Origin: Massilia sp. WG5 | GTDB taxonomy: Bacteria; Pseudomonadota; Gammaproteobacteria; Burkholderiales; Burkholderiaceae_D | Reading direction: 5' to 3' | NCBI RefSeq assembly: GCF_001412595.2 | Contig: NZ_CP012640.2 | Span: forward strand, 1,488,001-1,552,000 | DNA length: 64,000 nt | In this document: one piece after another, positions 18,658 to 27,178 of the stretch | Numbering within the stretch: the stretch's first letter is position 1 | Layout: every line of letters starts with the position of its first letter | The notes under the pieces: model-generated | What the model saw: only the letters and a program-made list of their open reading frames with translations | Databases searched by the model: none | Told to the model about the DNA's origin: nothing | Program-made: the position numbers and the translations under genes

Positions 18658-18684
18658 TTAACGTCAACCAAGTGAGGAACTTTA
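18658..18684 (-). promoter_or_regulatory. Sigma-28 (FliA)-like promoter P1, nearest flhD
   Basis: Minus-strand -35 TAAAGTTC (18677-18684), 11-base spacer, -10 GACGTTAA (18658-18665). Against the consensus TAAAGTTT-N11-GCCGATAA this is 7/8 and 6/8. An AT-rich tract lies upstream of the -35. Confidence 0.62.
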
Positions 18685-18741
18685 GGGTCGAATCGAAATA
18701 TTTTTCGATTTTTTTACTACCCTTCCCGCTCCTACAAACCG

Positions 18742-18768
18742 TTATCGGATGGCTTTTCGCAAACTTTA
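18742..18768 (-). promoter_or_regulatory. Sigma-28 (FliA)-like promoter P2
   Basis: Minus-strand -35 TAAAGTTT (18761-18768), a perfect match, an 11-base spacer and -10 TCCGATAA (18742-18749), 7/8. The AT-rich block AAAATTTTTTCGA immediately upstream could act as an UP element. Confidence 0.78.
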
Positions 18769-18816
18769 GGGCTGCCTGCAAAATTTTTTCGACCCAATCC
18801 CGGTCATCTGGATGGG

Positions 18817-18843
18817 TTATCGGACGGGTTTTGGGGAACTTTA
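18817..18843 (-). promoter_or_regulatory. Sigma-28 (FliA)-like promoter P3, farthest from flhD
   Basis: Minus-strand -35 TAAAGTTC (18836-18843), 11-base spacer, -10 TCCGATAA (18817-18824). It again has an AT-rich block upstream (about 18850-18866). P3, P2 and P1 are spaced 75 and 84 bases apart. Confidence 0.75.
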
Positions 18844-18920
18844 GGGTGTTTCGAAAAAATTTTTAGCAATGCATTTCTTGCTACACTGCCGGCTTCGCGC
18901 ATTCATTTATCCATACAAGC

Positions 18921-19565
18921 ATGCACGCTCCAACCCTTTGGGATATCAGTCCGACGATCTCGGCCGGCATCCCGGTCTGGCCCGGCGATACCCCGTTCGC
19001 GTCCAGTCCGACCTGGGAAATCCGGGACGGGTGCCCGGTTCATGTCAGCCGCATGAGCATGACCACCCACCTGGGCACCCACACCGATGCGCCATCCCAT
19101 TACGACCCGGCGGGCCGCGCCATCGACGCCGTCGACCTTGCACCCTACCTCGGCCCCTGCAGGGTGATCCACTGCATCGGCGCGCGGACGGTGCGCCCGC
19201 AGGACATCGAGGCCGGATTGGAGAACACGCCGCCGCGGGTGCTGCTGCGCACCTACGCCAGCGCGCCGCAGCAAGCCTGGGACCCGGCCTTCCCGGCCAT
19301 CGCCCCCGAGACCATCGCCCTGCTGGCCTCGAAAGGCGTCGTGCTGGTCGGTACCGACGCCGCTTCGCTCGACCCGCAGGACTCGAAGACCCTGGACGCC
19401 CACCACGCGGTGCGCCGCCACGGCCTGGCGATCCTGGAAGGCGTGGTCCTGGATGCCGTCCCGCCCGGCGACTACGAATTGATCGCCCTGCCCCTGAAAC
19501 TGGCCGGCATGGACGCCAGCCCGGTACGCGCGATCCTGCGCGCCCTGCCCAAGGAAACCGTATGA
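18921..19565 (+). CDS. kynB: Kynurenine formamidase (KynB type)
   Basis: Hydrolyses N-formylkynurenine to kynurenine and formate in tryptophan breakdown. The 214-residue protein has the metal-binding signature [12 protein letters not shown] near residue 50 and the family pattern [16 protein letters not shown] at the start. The stop overlaps the kynU start in ATGA. It is the first gene of the kyn operon and is transcribed away from flhD; no clear ribosome site precedes its ATG. Confidence 0.96.
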   Translation: MHAPTLWDISPTISAGIPVWPGDTPFASSPTWEIRDGCPVHVSRMSMTTHLGTHTDAPSHYDPAGRAIDAVDLAPYLGPCRVIHCIGARTVRPQDIEAGLENTPPRVLLRTYASAPQQAWDPAFPAIAPETIALLASKGVVLVGTDAASLDPQDSKTLDAHHAVRRHGLAILEGVVLDAVPPGDYELIALPLKLAGMDASPVRAILRALPKETV

Positions 19566-20824
19566 GCACCACCGTTAACATCTCCTCGCGCGCCGACTGC
19601 GCCCTACTGGACGCCCGGGACCCGCTGGCCCTGCTGCGCGACCGCTTCGAACTGCCCGAAGGCGTGATTTACCTGGACGGCAATTCGCTCGGCGCCCGTC
19701 CGCGCGCGGCGCTGGCCCGCGTGCACGAGGTGGTGGCCCTGGAATGGGGCCAGGACCTGATCAAGAGCTGGAACAGCGCCGGCTGGTTCGAGATGCCCAA
19801 GCGCCTCGGCGACCGCCTTGCCCCGATCATCGGCGCCGAGGCCGGCGAAGTGGCCGTCACCGACACCACCTCGCTGAACCTGTTCAAGGCCCTGGCCGCG
19901 GCGCTCGAGATCCAGCGCCAGCGCGCGCCTGAAAAGAAGCTCATCGTCACCGAGCGCAGCAACTTCCCGACCGATATCTATATGGCGGACGGCCTGGCGC
20001 GCTGGCTGGAGCGCGGCTACGCGATCCGCCTGGTCGACAGCGTGGACGAACTGCCCGCCGCCGTGGACGCCAGCTGCGCGGTCCTGATGCTGACCCACGT
20101 GAACTACCGCACCGGCTGGCAGCACGACATGGCGCTGCTGTCCCGCCATGCCCACGAAGCCGGCGCGCTGGCGGTCTGGGACCTGGCCCACTCGGCCGGC
20201 GCGGTGCCGCTCGACCTGCACGGCGCCGGAGCTGACTTCGCGGTCGGCTGCACTTATAAATACCTGAATGGCGGCCCCGGCGCGCCGGCCTTCATCTGGG
20301 TGCCGAAGAGGCACCAGGCCGCCTTCAGCCATCCGCTGACCGGCTGGTGGAGCCATGCCGCGCCGTTCGCGATGTCGCACGGCTTCACTCCGGCGGACGG
20401 CATCGGCCGCGCCCTGTGCGGCACCCAGCCGGTGACCTCGCTGGCGATGGTCGAATGCGGGCTGGAGATCTTCGAAGAGACCGACATGGCGGCGATCCGT
20501 ACCAAGTCGCTGGCCCTCACCGACCTGTTCATCGCCCTGGTCGAGGCGCGCTGCGCCAGCCACCCGCTGGGACTGGTGACGCCGCGCGAGCATGCCCGCC
20601 GCGGCAGCCAGGTCAGCGTCACCCATCCGCAGGGCTATGCGGTGATGCAGGCCCTGATCGAGCGCGGCGTGATCGGCGACTACCGCGAGCCGGAGATCAT
20701 GCGCTTCGGCTTCACGCCGCTGTACACGACCTATTGCGATGTCTGGGATGCGGTCGAGATCCTGCGCGATATCCTCGACCGGGGCAGCTACGACGCCAGC
20801 GCGGCGCGCAGCGCGGTGACCTGA
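19562..20824 (+). CDS. kynU: Kynureninase
   Basis: Pyridoxal-phosphate enzyme that cleaves kynurenine to anthranilate and alanine. The 420-residue protein contains [15 protein letters not shown] near the start, [24 protein letters not shown], and the PLP lysine in [11 protein letters not shown], with GWWSHAAPF after it. The start is the ATG overlapping the kynB stop by four bases; a much longer upstream frame overlaps kynB and is a shadow. Twelve bases separate it from kynA. Confidence 0.96.
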   Translation: MSTTVNISSRADCALLDARDPLALLRDRFELPEGVIYLDGNSLGARPRAALARVHEVVALEWGQDLIKSWNSAGWFEMPKRLGDRLAPIIGAEAGEVAVTDTTSLNLFKALAAALEIQRQRAPEKKLIVTERSNFPTDIYMADGLARWLERGYAIRLVDSVDELPAAVDASCAVLMLTHVNYRTGWQHDMALLSRHAHEAGALAVWDLAHSAGAVPLDLHGAGADFAVGCTYKYLNGGPGAPAFIWVPKRHQAAFSHPLTGWWSHAAPFAMSHGFTPADGIGRALCGTQPVTSLAMVECGLEIFEETDMAAIRTKSLALTDLFIALVEARCASHPLGLVTPREHARRGSQVSVTHPQGYAVMQALIERGVIGDYREPEIMRFGFTPLYTTYCDVWDAVEILRDILDRGSYDASAARSAVT

Positions 20825-20836
20825 ACGGGAGCGGAC

Positions 20837-21688
20837 ATGAGCGAAGAAACGAAGGCACAGGCTACGGGCGCCGAGTGGCACGGCGCCAAGATGGACTTCA
20901 GCAAGTCCATGAGCTACGGCGACTACCTGGGCCTGGACCAGATCCTGACCGCCCAGCATCCGCTGTCGCCGAACCACAACGAGATGCTGTTCATCATCCA
21001 GCACCAGACCAGCGAGCTGTGGATCAAGCTGATGCTGCACGAGCTGCAGGCGGTGCGCGTGCAGATCCGCCAGGACGAGCTGCCGCCGGCCTTCAAGATG
21101 CTGGCCCGGGTGGCGCGCATCATGGACCAGCTGGTGCACGCCTGGGACGTGCTGGCGACCATGACCCCGCCCGAGTACACGGCGATCCGGCCCTACCTCG
21201 GCGCCTCGAGCGGCTTCCAGTCCTTCCAGTACCGCGAGCTCGAGTTCATCCTCGGGAACAAGAACGCGAACATGCTGGCCGTGCACCAGGTCTCGCCCGG
21301 GCACCACGCCCTGCTCGAACGCGAGCTGCACGCGCCCTCGATCTACGACGAAGCGGTGCGCCTGCTGGCGCGCAGCGGGCTGCCGGTCTCGCAGGCGCGC
21401 CTGGACGCCGACCCGACCAGGCCGACGGTCCACGACGATTCCGTGCTGGCGGCCTGGCTCGAGGTCTACCGCGACCCCGAGCACCACTGGGCGCTGTACG
21501 AGCTGGCCGAGAAGCTGGTCGACCTGGAGACCGCCTTCCGCACCTGGCGCTTCCGCCACGTCTCGACGGTCGAGCGCATCATCGGCTTCAAGACCGGCAC
21601 CGGCGGCACGGCCGGGGTCAGCTATCTGCGCAAGATGCTGGATGTGGTACTGTTTCCCGAACTGTTCGCCCTGAGGACTGCTTTATGA
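20837..21688 (+). CDS. kynA: Tryptophan 2,3-dioxygenase
   Basis: Heme enzyme that opens the indole ring of tryptophan to give N-formylkynurenine, the first step of the pathway. Family segments are [32 protein letters not shown] (substrate and distal-site region), [14 protein letters not shown] and [14 protein letters not shown]. At 283 residues it is typical for bacteria. GGGAG precedes the start. Its stop overlaps the next gene in ATGA. Together kynA, kynB and kynU convert tryptophan to anthranilate plus alanine. Confidence 0.96.
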   Translation: MSEETKAQATGAEWHGAKMDFSKSMSYGDYLGLDQILTAQHPLSPNHNEMLFIIQHQTSELWIKLMLHELQAVRVQIRQDELPPAFKMLARVARIMDQLVHAWDVLATMTPPEYTAIRPYLGASSGFQSFQYRELEFILGNKNANMLAVHQVSPGHHALLERELHAPSIYDEAVRLLARSGLPVSQARLDADPTRPTVHDDSVLAAWLEVYRDPEHHWALYELAEKLVDLETAFRTWRFRHVSTVERIIGFKTGTGGTAGVSYLRKMLDVVLFPELFALRTAL

Positions 21689-22230
21689 GATGCGACATCC
21701 TGATCGTCAGCGGCCTGTGGAACTCCGGCCCGCAGCACTGGCAGACCCACTGGGAACGCAAGTACTCGAAATGGGAACGCGTCGCGCACCGCGACTGGCA
21801 GGCGCCAAGCCGTGACGAATGGGTGGCGGAACTGGACGCGGCGATCGCCGCCTGCGACGGCCGGCCGATCCTGGTCGCGCACAGCCTGGGCTGCATGCTG
21901 GTGGCCCAGTGGGCGCAAAGCGGTTCGCCGCTGAACGTGGCCGGCGCCTTCCTGGTGGCGCCCAGCGACGTCGAAGCGCCCTCCTATCCGGTGCCCGCCA
22001 ACGGCTTCGCGCCGATCCCGATGAACCGGCTTCCCTTCCCTTCCGTGGTGGTGGCCAGCACCAATGACGCGTACGCGGCGATCGAACGCTCGCGCGCCTT
22101 CGCGCAGGCCTGGGGCAGCAGGCTGGTCGAGATCGGCGACGCGGGCCACATCAATGCCGATACCGGCTACGGCCCCTGGCCGGAAGGCGAACGGATGCTG
22201 GAGGAGTTCTGCTCCAACCTGCATCCCTGA
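21685..22230 (+). CDS. RBBP9/YdeN family alpha/beta hydrolase
   Basis: A 181-residue serine hydrolase of the RBBP9/YdeN family. The nucleophile Ser is in VAHSLGC, the Asp in STNDAYAA and the His in [11 protein letters not shown], a complete triad. No signal peptide, so cytoplasmic. The start overlaps the kynA stop by four bases, so it is co-translated with the kyn operon. Substrate unknown; the coupling raises the possibility that it helps with a kynurenine-derived ester or amide, but this is inference. Confidence 0.85.
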   Translation: MRCDILIVSGLWNSGPQHWQTHWERKYSKWERVAHRDWQAPSRDEWVAELDAAIAACDGRPILVAHSLGCMLVAQWAQSGSPLNVAGAFLVAPSDVEAPSYPVPANGFAPIPMNRLPFPSVVVASTNDAYAAIERSRAFAQAWGSRLVEIGDAGHINADTGYGPWPEGERMLEEFCSNLHP

Positions 22231-22289
22231 ACGCCACGGCGGCCGGCAAGGCCGCGCTCGACCGACCGTTCTCGCTCTACCTGGATCTG

Positions 22290-23291
22290 GTGCGCACCCT
22301 GGCCGCCTGCGCGGTCGTGATGGCGCACTTCCGCTATTTCCGTATTTTCGACGATGCCCAGATCGCGCGCACCGCCGACCTCGGGCGCGAAGCCGTGATC
22401 GCCTTCTTCGTGCTGTCCGGCTTCGTGATCGCCTACAGCGCCGAACAGCGCAACCGCACGCTGGGCGACTATGCGTCGGCCCGCTGCGCGCGCCTGTATT
22501 CGGTGGTGCTGCCGGTGCTGCTGCTGGCCTTCGGCCTGGCGGCCCTCGCCATCCGCCTGGGCGTGCACGTGAACGGCGCTTACCAGCTGGGCAAGCCCTG
22601 GCTCTACATCCCCTTCCACCTGCTGTTCCTGGGCGAACTGTGGGGTTTCGTGGAAGCGCCGCCCTGGCTGCTGCCTTACTGGTCGCTGAACTACGAAGCC
22701 TGGTACTACATCCTGTTCGGGGCGATGCACTACCTGAAGGGCCGCCGGCGCCTGCTGGGCCTGGCCGTGTTCGCCGCGATGGGCCCCAAGCTGTGGCTGC
22801 TGCTGCCCTTGTGGCTGTCCGGCGTCTGGCTGTACCGCTGGCAGAAGACCCATGTCATCGGGCGCAGCGCCGCCCGGGCCGGCTGGGCGCTGTCGCTGGT
22901 CCTGCTGGGCCTGTGGGCCTGGTACGACCCGGCGCCCGGGCTGCGCCTGGTCGCGCAAGCCGCCTGGCCCTTCTCCGGCATCCGCATGGGCAGCGCCGAC
23001 CGCGTGCTGGCCGATTACGCCGTCGGCCTCCTGGTGCTGATGAATTTCGCCTGCGCCCGCCATGCCGGCTTCGGGCTGCTGGCGCGGGCCGCGCGGCCGG
23101 TCCGCTTTCTCTCCGCGCATACCTTCACGCTCTACCTGTCGCACAGCCTGGTGATCTGCGCCTGGCAGGCGCTGGTCGTGTTCCGGCGCGGCGATCCGGC
23201 GGTGCTGGCGGGGCTCGCGCTGGCGATCCTGGCGGTGGCCGGCGCGCTGCAGCCGCTGACCGACCTCCTCTACAAGCGCCTGCGCGGCTGA
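22290..23291 (+). CDS. Acyltransferase 3 family membrane protein
   Basis: Integral membrane O-acyltransferase (OafA/YrhL type) with about ten hydrophobic segments. The conserved Arg and His of the first helices appear in VRTLAACAVVMAHFRYF, and FFVLSGFVIAY follows. Such proteins acetylate sugars, lipids or peptidoglycan. The start is uncertain: GTG 22290 falls inside the first conserved helix (LYLDLVRTLAA), and the natural N-terminus probably lies upstream, where only a CTG at 22227 overlapping the hydrolase stop is available. It ends just before a terminator of the convergent htpG. Confidence 0.82.
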   Translation: MRTLAACAVVMAHFRYFRIFDDAQIARTADLGREAVIAFFVLSGFVIAYSAEQRNRTLGDYASARCARLYSVVLPVLLLAFGLAALAIRLGVHVNGAYQLGKPWLYIPFHLLFLGELWGFVEAPPWLLPYWSLNYEAWYYILFGAMHYLKGRRRLLGLAVFAAMGPKLWLLLPLWLSGVWLYRWQKTHVIGRSAARAGWALSLVLLGLWAWYDPAPGLRLVAQAAWPFSGIRMGSADRVLADYAVGLLVLMNFACARHAGFGLLARAARPVRFLSAHTFTLYLSHSLVICAWQALVVFRRGDPAVLAGLALAILAVAGALQPLTDLLYKRLRG

Positions 23292-23319
23292 AAAAAAATG
23301 GCCGGGTTGCCCCGGCCAT
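23291..23319 (-). terminator. Rho-independent terminator after htpG
   Basis: On the minus strand, a 9-bp stem ATGGCCGGG/CCCGGCCAT (23298-23306, 23311-23319) with a TTGC-type loop is followed by a run of eight T. It lies 28 bases past the htpG stop and faces the acyltransferase end. Confidence 0.85.
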
Positions 23320-23346
23320 CATGACTCCGGCGGATGCCGGTATAGG

Positions 23347-25266
23347 TTACTTGGCGCCGCCCAGCAGCATCTCGTTCAGGCGCTTCACGAAAGCCGCCGG
23401 ATCCGTCAGGCTGCCGCCCTCGGCCAGCATGGCCTGGTCGAACAGGATATGGGCCCAGTCGGCAAAGCGCGGGCTGGCGCCGTCTTCGTACTTCAGGCGC
23501 GTCACCAGCGGGTGGTTCGGATTGATCTCGAGGATGGGCTTCGATTCCGGCGCGTCCTGGCCGGCCGCCTTCAGCATGCGCACCAGGTTGGCCGACAGTT
23601 CGTGCTCGTCCGCCACCAGGCAGGCCGGCGAGTCGGTCAGGCGGAAGGTCACGCGCACGTCCTTGGCCTTGTCCGCCAGCGCACCCTTCATCTTCTCGAC
23701 CAGGTCCTTGTACTGGGTCTCGGTCTCTTCGTGTTCCTTCTTCTCGGCCTCGTCTTCCAGCTTGCCCAGGTCCAGGCCGCCCTTGGCGACCGACACCAGT
23801 TCCTTGCCGTCGAAGTCGTTCAGGAAGGACAGCATCCACTCGTCGACGCGGTCGGTCAGCAGCAGCACTTCGACGCCCTTCTTGCGGAAGATCTCCAGGT
23901 GCGGGCTGTTCTTCGCCGCGGTGTAGCTGTCGGCGGTGACGTAGTAGATCTTCTCCTGGCCTTCCTTCATGCGCGACACGTAGTCGGCGAAGGACACGGT
24001 CTGCTCGCTCGAGTCGGCACTGGTCGAGGCGAAGCGCAGCAGCTTGGCGATGCGGTCCTTGTTGGTGGCGTCCTCGCCGATGCCTTCCTTCAGCACCTGG
24101 CCGAACTCCTTCCAGAAGGTCGCGTACTTGTCCTTGCCTTCCTGCTCTTCCGAATTCGCCATCTCTTCCAGCATGCCCAGCACGCGCTTGGTCGAGCCTT
24201 CGCGGATCACGCGCACGTCGCGCGACTCCTGCAGGATCTCGCGCGAGACGTTCAGCGGCAGGTCGTTCGAATCGATCACGCCCTTCACGAAGCGCAGGTA
24301 GACCGGCATCAGCTGCTCGGCATCGTCCATGATGAACACGCGCTTCACGTACAGCTTGATGCCGCCGCGCTTGTTGCGGTCCCACAGGTCGAAGGGCGCG
24401 TGGCCCGGCACGTACAGCAGCTGGGTGTATTCGCTGCGGCCTTCGACGCGGTTATGCGTGTAGGCCAGCGGCGCCTGGAAATCGTGCGAGACGTGCTTGT
24501 AGAACTCTTCGTACTGTTCCGGCGTGATGTCCGACTTCGAGCGGGCCCACAGCGCGCTGGCCTGGTTCACGGTCTCGAATTCGTCCTTGACGACGGTTTC
24601 CTTCTTCTCTTCGTCCCACTCTTCCTTCTTCATCACGATCGGCAGGGAGATGTGGTCCGAATACTTGCGGATGATGGACTTCAGCTTCCACGACGACAGC
24701 AGCTCGTCCTCGCCTTCGCGCAGGTGCAGGATGATGTCGGTGCCGCGGCTGGTCTTTTCGATCGGCTCCAGGGTGTAGTCGCCCTCGCCGGTCGACTCCC
24801 AGCGCACCGCCTCGGAAGGCTGGGCGCCTGCGCGGCGGGTCTCGACGGTGACGCGGTCGGCGACGATGAAGGCCGAGTAGAAGCCCACGCCGAACTGGCC
24901 GATCAGGGCGGCGTCGGCCTGCTGGTCGCCCGACAGCTTGCTGAAGAATTCCTTGGTGCCCGACTTGGCGATGGTGCCCAGGTGCGAGATCACCTCGTCG
25001 CGGCTCATGCCGATGCCGTTGTCCGAGATGGTGACGGTCTTCGCGTCCTTGTCGAACTGGACCCGGATCTTCAGTTCGTGGTCGTTGCCGTACAGGGCAT
25101 CGTTGTTGATCGCCTCGAAGCGCAGCTTGTCGGCGGCGTCGGACGCGTTCGAGATCAGTTCGCGCAGGAAGATCTCCTTGTTGGAATACAAGGAGTGGAT
25201 CATCAGTTGCAGCAGTTGTTTCACTTCCGCCTGGAAGCCAAGGGTTTCTTTTTCGGCAACAGCCAT
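23347..25266 (-). CDS. htpG: Molecular chaperone HtpG (bacterial Hsp90)
   Basis: ATP-driven homodimeric chaperone in the cytoplasm. The 639 residues contain the GHKL ATPase motifs [26 protein letters not shown] and [13 protein letters not shown], then the middle domain with [19 protein letters not shown] and the C-terminal dimerisation domain. Length is typical. Transcription should start from the sigma-32-like promoter about 45-70 bases upstream, so heat induction is expected. Confidence 0.98.
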   Translation of the reverse strand: MAVAEKETLGFQAEVKQLLQLMIHSLYSNKEIFLRELISNASDAADKLRFEAINNDALYGNDHELKIRVQFDKDAKTVTISDNGIGMSRDEVISHLGTIAKSGTKEFFSKLSGDQQADAALIGQFGVGFYSAFIVADRVTVETRRAGAQPSEAVRWESTGEGDYTLEPIEKTSRGTDIILHLREGEDELLSSWKLKSIIRKYSDHISLPIVMKKEEWDEEKKETVVKDEFETVNQASALWARSKSDITPEQYEEFYKHVSHDFQAPLAYTHNRVEGRSEYTQLLYVPGHAPFDLWDRNKRGGIKLYVKRVFIMDDAEQLMPVYLRFVKGVIDSNDLPLNVSREILQESRDVRVIREGSTKRVLGMLEEMANSEEQEGKDKYATFWKEFGQVLKEGIGEDATNKDRIAKLLRFASTSADSSEQTVSFADYVSRMKEGQEKIYYVTADSYTAAKNSPHLEIFRKKGVEVLLLTDRVDEWMLSFLNDFDGKELVSVAKGGLDLGKLEDEAEKKEHEETETQYKDLVEKMKGALADKAKDVRVTFRLTDSPACLVADEHELSANLVRMLKAAGQDAPESKPILEINPNHPLVTRLKYEDGASPRFADWAHILFDQAMLAEGGSLTDPAAFVKRLNEMLLGGAK

Positions 25267-25308
25267 CTTATGTCCTCGTTAAGTGCAAGGGTTAAACAGA
25301 CCGGGCCG

Positions 25309-25336
25309 ATATCGGGATGGCGGCAGGGATTTCAAG
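25309..25336 (-). promoter_or_regulatory. Sigma-32 heat-shock promoter of htpG
   Basis: Minus-strand -35 CTTGAAA (25330-25336), a 13-base spacer and -10 CCCGATAT (25309-25316) match the heat-shock consensus CTTGAAA-N13-CCCCATNT at all but one position. It lies just upstream of htpG, a known sigma-32 target. Confidence 0.82.
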
Positions 25337-25495
25337 AGCTTTTTTTGCAGAAAGTCATCTTTTTCTCGACTTCGCACGACAGTCGTCATACCGTAACGAC
25401 AATCCCGGAATATTTTCGCGCGCCGATGTCGAAAGCCGGATGCGCCGTTCGTCGTCATGACAGCAGCACCAAAACAACCGGACAAGGAGATCATC

Positions 25496-25984
25496 ATGCA
25501 GGACCAGGTACGCGCCATCCCCGAAGGCTTCCACACCGTCACGCCCCACCTCGTGTGCGCGGGCGCAAGCGAGGCCATCGAGTTCTACAAAAAGGCCTTC
25601 GGCGCCGTCGAGACCGGCCGCATGCCCGGCCCCGGCGGCAAGATCATGCACGCCCAGCTGCGCATCGGCGACTCGCCGGTCATGCTGGCGGACGACTTTC
25701 CCGAGTTCGGCTGCAACGGCCCGCAGGCCCTGAAAGGCACGCCGGTCTTCATCCACCTGTACGTGGACGATGCCGACGCCGTGTTCGCGCAGGCGGTCGC
25801 GGCCGGCGCGAAGACGGTGATGCCGCTGGCCGACATGTTCTGGGGCGACCGCTACGGCCAGCTCGACGACCCGTTCGGCCACCGCTGGTCGATCGCCACC
25901 CACAAGCGCGACATGACGCCGCAGCAGATGCAGGAAGAGATGCAGAAATCGATGCAGCAGCGTTCCGCGGGAGGCCAGCCATGA
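25496..25984 (+). CDS. VOC family (glyoxalase/PhnB-like) protein
   Basis: A 162-residue single-domain protein of the vicinal oxygen chelate superfamily, PhnB-like. It has VTPHLVCAGASEAIEFYKKAFGAVE and the C-terminal WGDRYGQLDDPFGHRWSIATH pattern seen in this family. Start chosen at ATG 25496 because AAGGAG lies seven bases before it. Its stop overlaps the next start (ATGA). Substrate unknown; association with DGPF proteins and an ECF42 sigma factor is common. Confidence 0.85.
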   Translation: MQDQVRAIPEGFHTVTPHLVCAGASEAIEFYKKAFGAVETGRMPGPGGKIMHAQLRIGDSPVMLADDFPEFGCNGPQALKGTPVFIHLYVDDADAVFAQAVAAGAKTVMPLADMFWGDRYGQLDDPFGHRWSIATHKRDMTPQQMQEEMQKSMQQRSAGGQP

Positions 25985-26406
25985 AATTCATGGTCATCGT
26001 GAAGGCGACCGAAGCCAGCGAAGCGGGCGCCATGCCGACCCGGCAGCAGCTTGCCGAGATGGGCCAGTTCAACGAGGAGCTGGTCAAGGCCGGCGTGCTG
26101 CTGGCCGGCGAAGGCCTGCATCCGAGCAGCCGGGGGGCGCGCATCGTCTTCGACGGCGACAAGCGCAGCGTGGTCGACGGCCCCTTTGCCGAGACCAAGG
26201 AGCTGATCGCCGGCTTCTGGCTGATCGAGGTCAGCTCGAAGCAGGAAGCGATCGAGTGGATGCGGCGCTGCCCGAACCCGTATGGCGAGGGTCGCGGCGA
26301 CATCGAAATCCGCCAGCTGTTCGAGGCCGAGGATTTCGGCGCCGAGCTGACGCCCGAGCTGCGCGAGCAGGAAGAGCGGCGGCGCGGCCAGGTCGCGGCG
26401 CGCTGA
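25981..26406 (+). CDS. YCII/DGPF domain protein (single domain)
   Basis: A small soluble protein of 141 residues with one YCII-related domain. The name-giving DGPF motif is in VVDGPFAETKELIAGFW. DGPF proteins are typically encoded beside ECF42 sigma factors and are thought to be their functional partners or targets. It overlaps the VOC stop by four bases and is 10 bases from the tandem DGPF gene. Confidence 0.88.
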   Translation: MKFMVIVKATEASEAGAMPTRQQLAEMGQFNEELVKAGVLLAGEGLHPSSRGARIVFDGDKRSVVDGPFAETKELIAGFWLIEVSSKQEAIEWMRRCPNPYGEGRGDIEIRQLFEAEDFGAELTPELREQEERRRGQVAAR

Positions 26407-26416
26407 GGAGAAGACG

Positions 26417-27178
26417 ATGCAATTCATGGTCATGCGACGCAGCGACGAGGCAACCGAGGCGGGGCGGCTGCCCGCCACTGCCGTGTTCGAGGATATGGAC
26501 CGCTACCACGCCCGGCTCGATGAAGCCGGCGGGGTCGGCCTGGCGCTGGGCCTGCACCCGAGCAGCCGGGCGGTGCGCCTGAAACTGTGGCCGGGCGGGG
26601 AAAGCATCACCGACGGCCCGTTTGCCGAAGCCAAGGAGCTGATCGCCGGCTTCACGGTGTTCGAAGCGGCATCGAAGGACGAGGCGATCGCGCTGCTGCA
26701 ACGCTGGCCGGCCAGCGACGCCGAGGCCACCGGCGAAGCCGTGCTCGAGCTGCGCGAAACCGGCTGCCCGGGCGGCTGCGCCCAGGTAGCTCCGGCGGCC
26801 GCCGGCGAAGACCGCCGCTACGTGATCCTGCTGCGCGCCGACGCCGGGACCGAGGCCGACCGCATCCCGCCGCAGGCCATGCTGGACGCGCTGAACGCCT
26901 TCAATGCCGCGCAGGCGGCGCAAGGCAGGCTGCTGGCCGGCGACGGTCTCAAGGCAAGCAGCCGCGGCGCCCGCATTCACCTGAAGGGCGGCCAGGCCAG
27001 CGTGATCGACGGCCCCTTCGCCGAAGCCAAGGAACTGATCGCCGGCTTCTGGATGATCCGCGCGGCCTCGATGTCCGACGCGGTCGCATGGGCGCGCACC
27101 CTGCCCTATCCGACCGGGCCGTATGTCGAGGTCGAGATCCGCGAAGCGATGACGATGGACGATTTGGCGCCGGCATGA
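26417..27178 (+). CDS. YCII/DGPF domain protein with two tandem domains
   Basis: A 253-residue fusion of two YCII-related domains: the first with ITDGPFAEAKELIAGFTVF, the second with VIDGPFAEAKELIAGFWMI, joined by a linker containing GCPGGC. Many relatives have a single domain, so this looks like an internal duplication. It ends in a stop that overlaps the sigma factor start. Role unknown; the paired cysteines in the linker are unusual for the family as I know it. Confidence 0.88.
   Translation: MQFMVMRRSDEATEAGRLPATAVFEDMDRYHARLDEAGGVGLALGLHPSSRAVRLKLWPGGESITDGPFAEAKELIAGFTVFEAASKDEAIALLQRWPASDAEATGEAVLELRETGCPGGCAQVAPAAAGEDRRYVILLRADAGTEADRIPPQAMLDALNAFNAAQAAQGRLLAGDGLKASSRGARIHLKGGQASVIDGPFAEAKELIAGFWMIRAASMSDAVAWARTLPYPTGPYVEVEIREAMTMDDLAPA

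Noticed and set aside
20347..21684. Extended N-terminus of the hydrolase reading back through kynA
   Set aside because: The upstream part is antiframe to kynA, and the alpha/beta hydrolase domain begins at ATG 21685, overlapping the kynA stop.
23449..26406. Open frame of 985 codons opposite htpG and running into the VOC and DGPF genes
   Set aside because: It crosses well-defined genes on both strands and has no domain; it is a GC-driven shadow.
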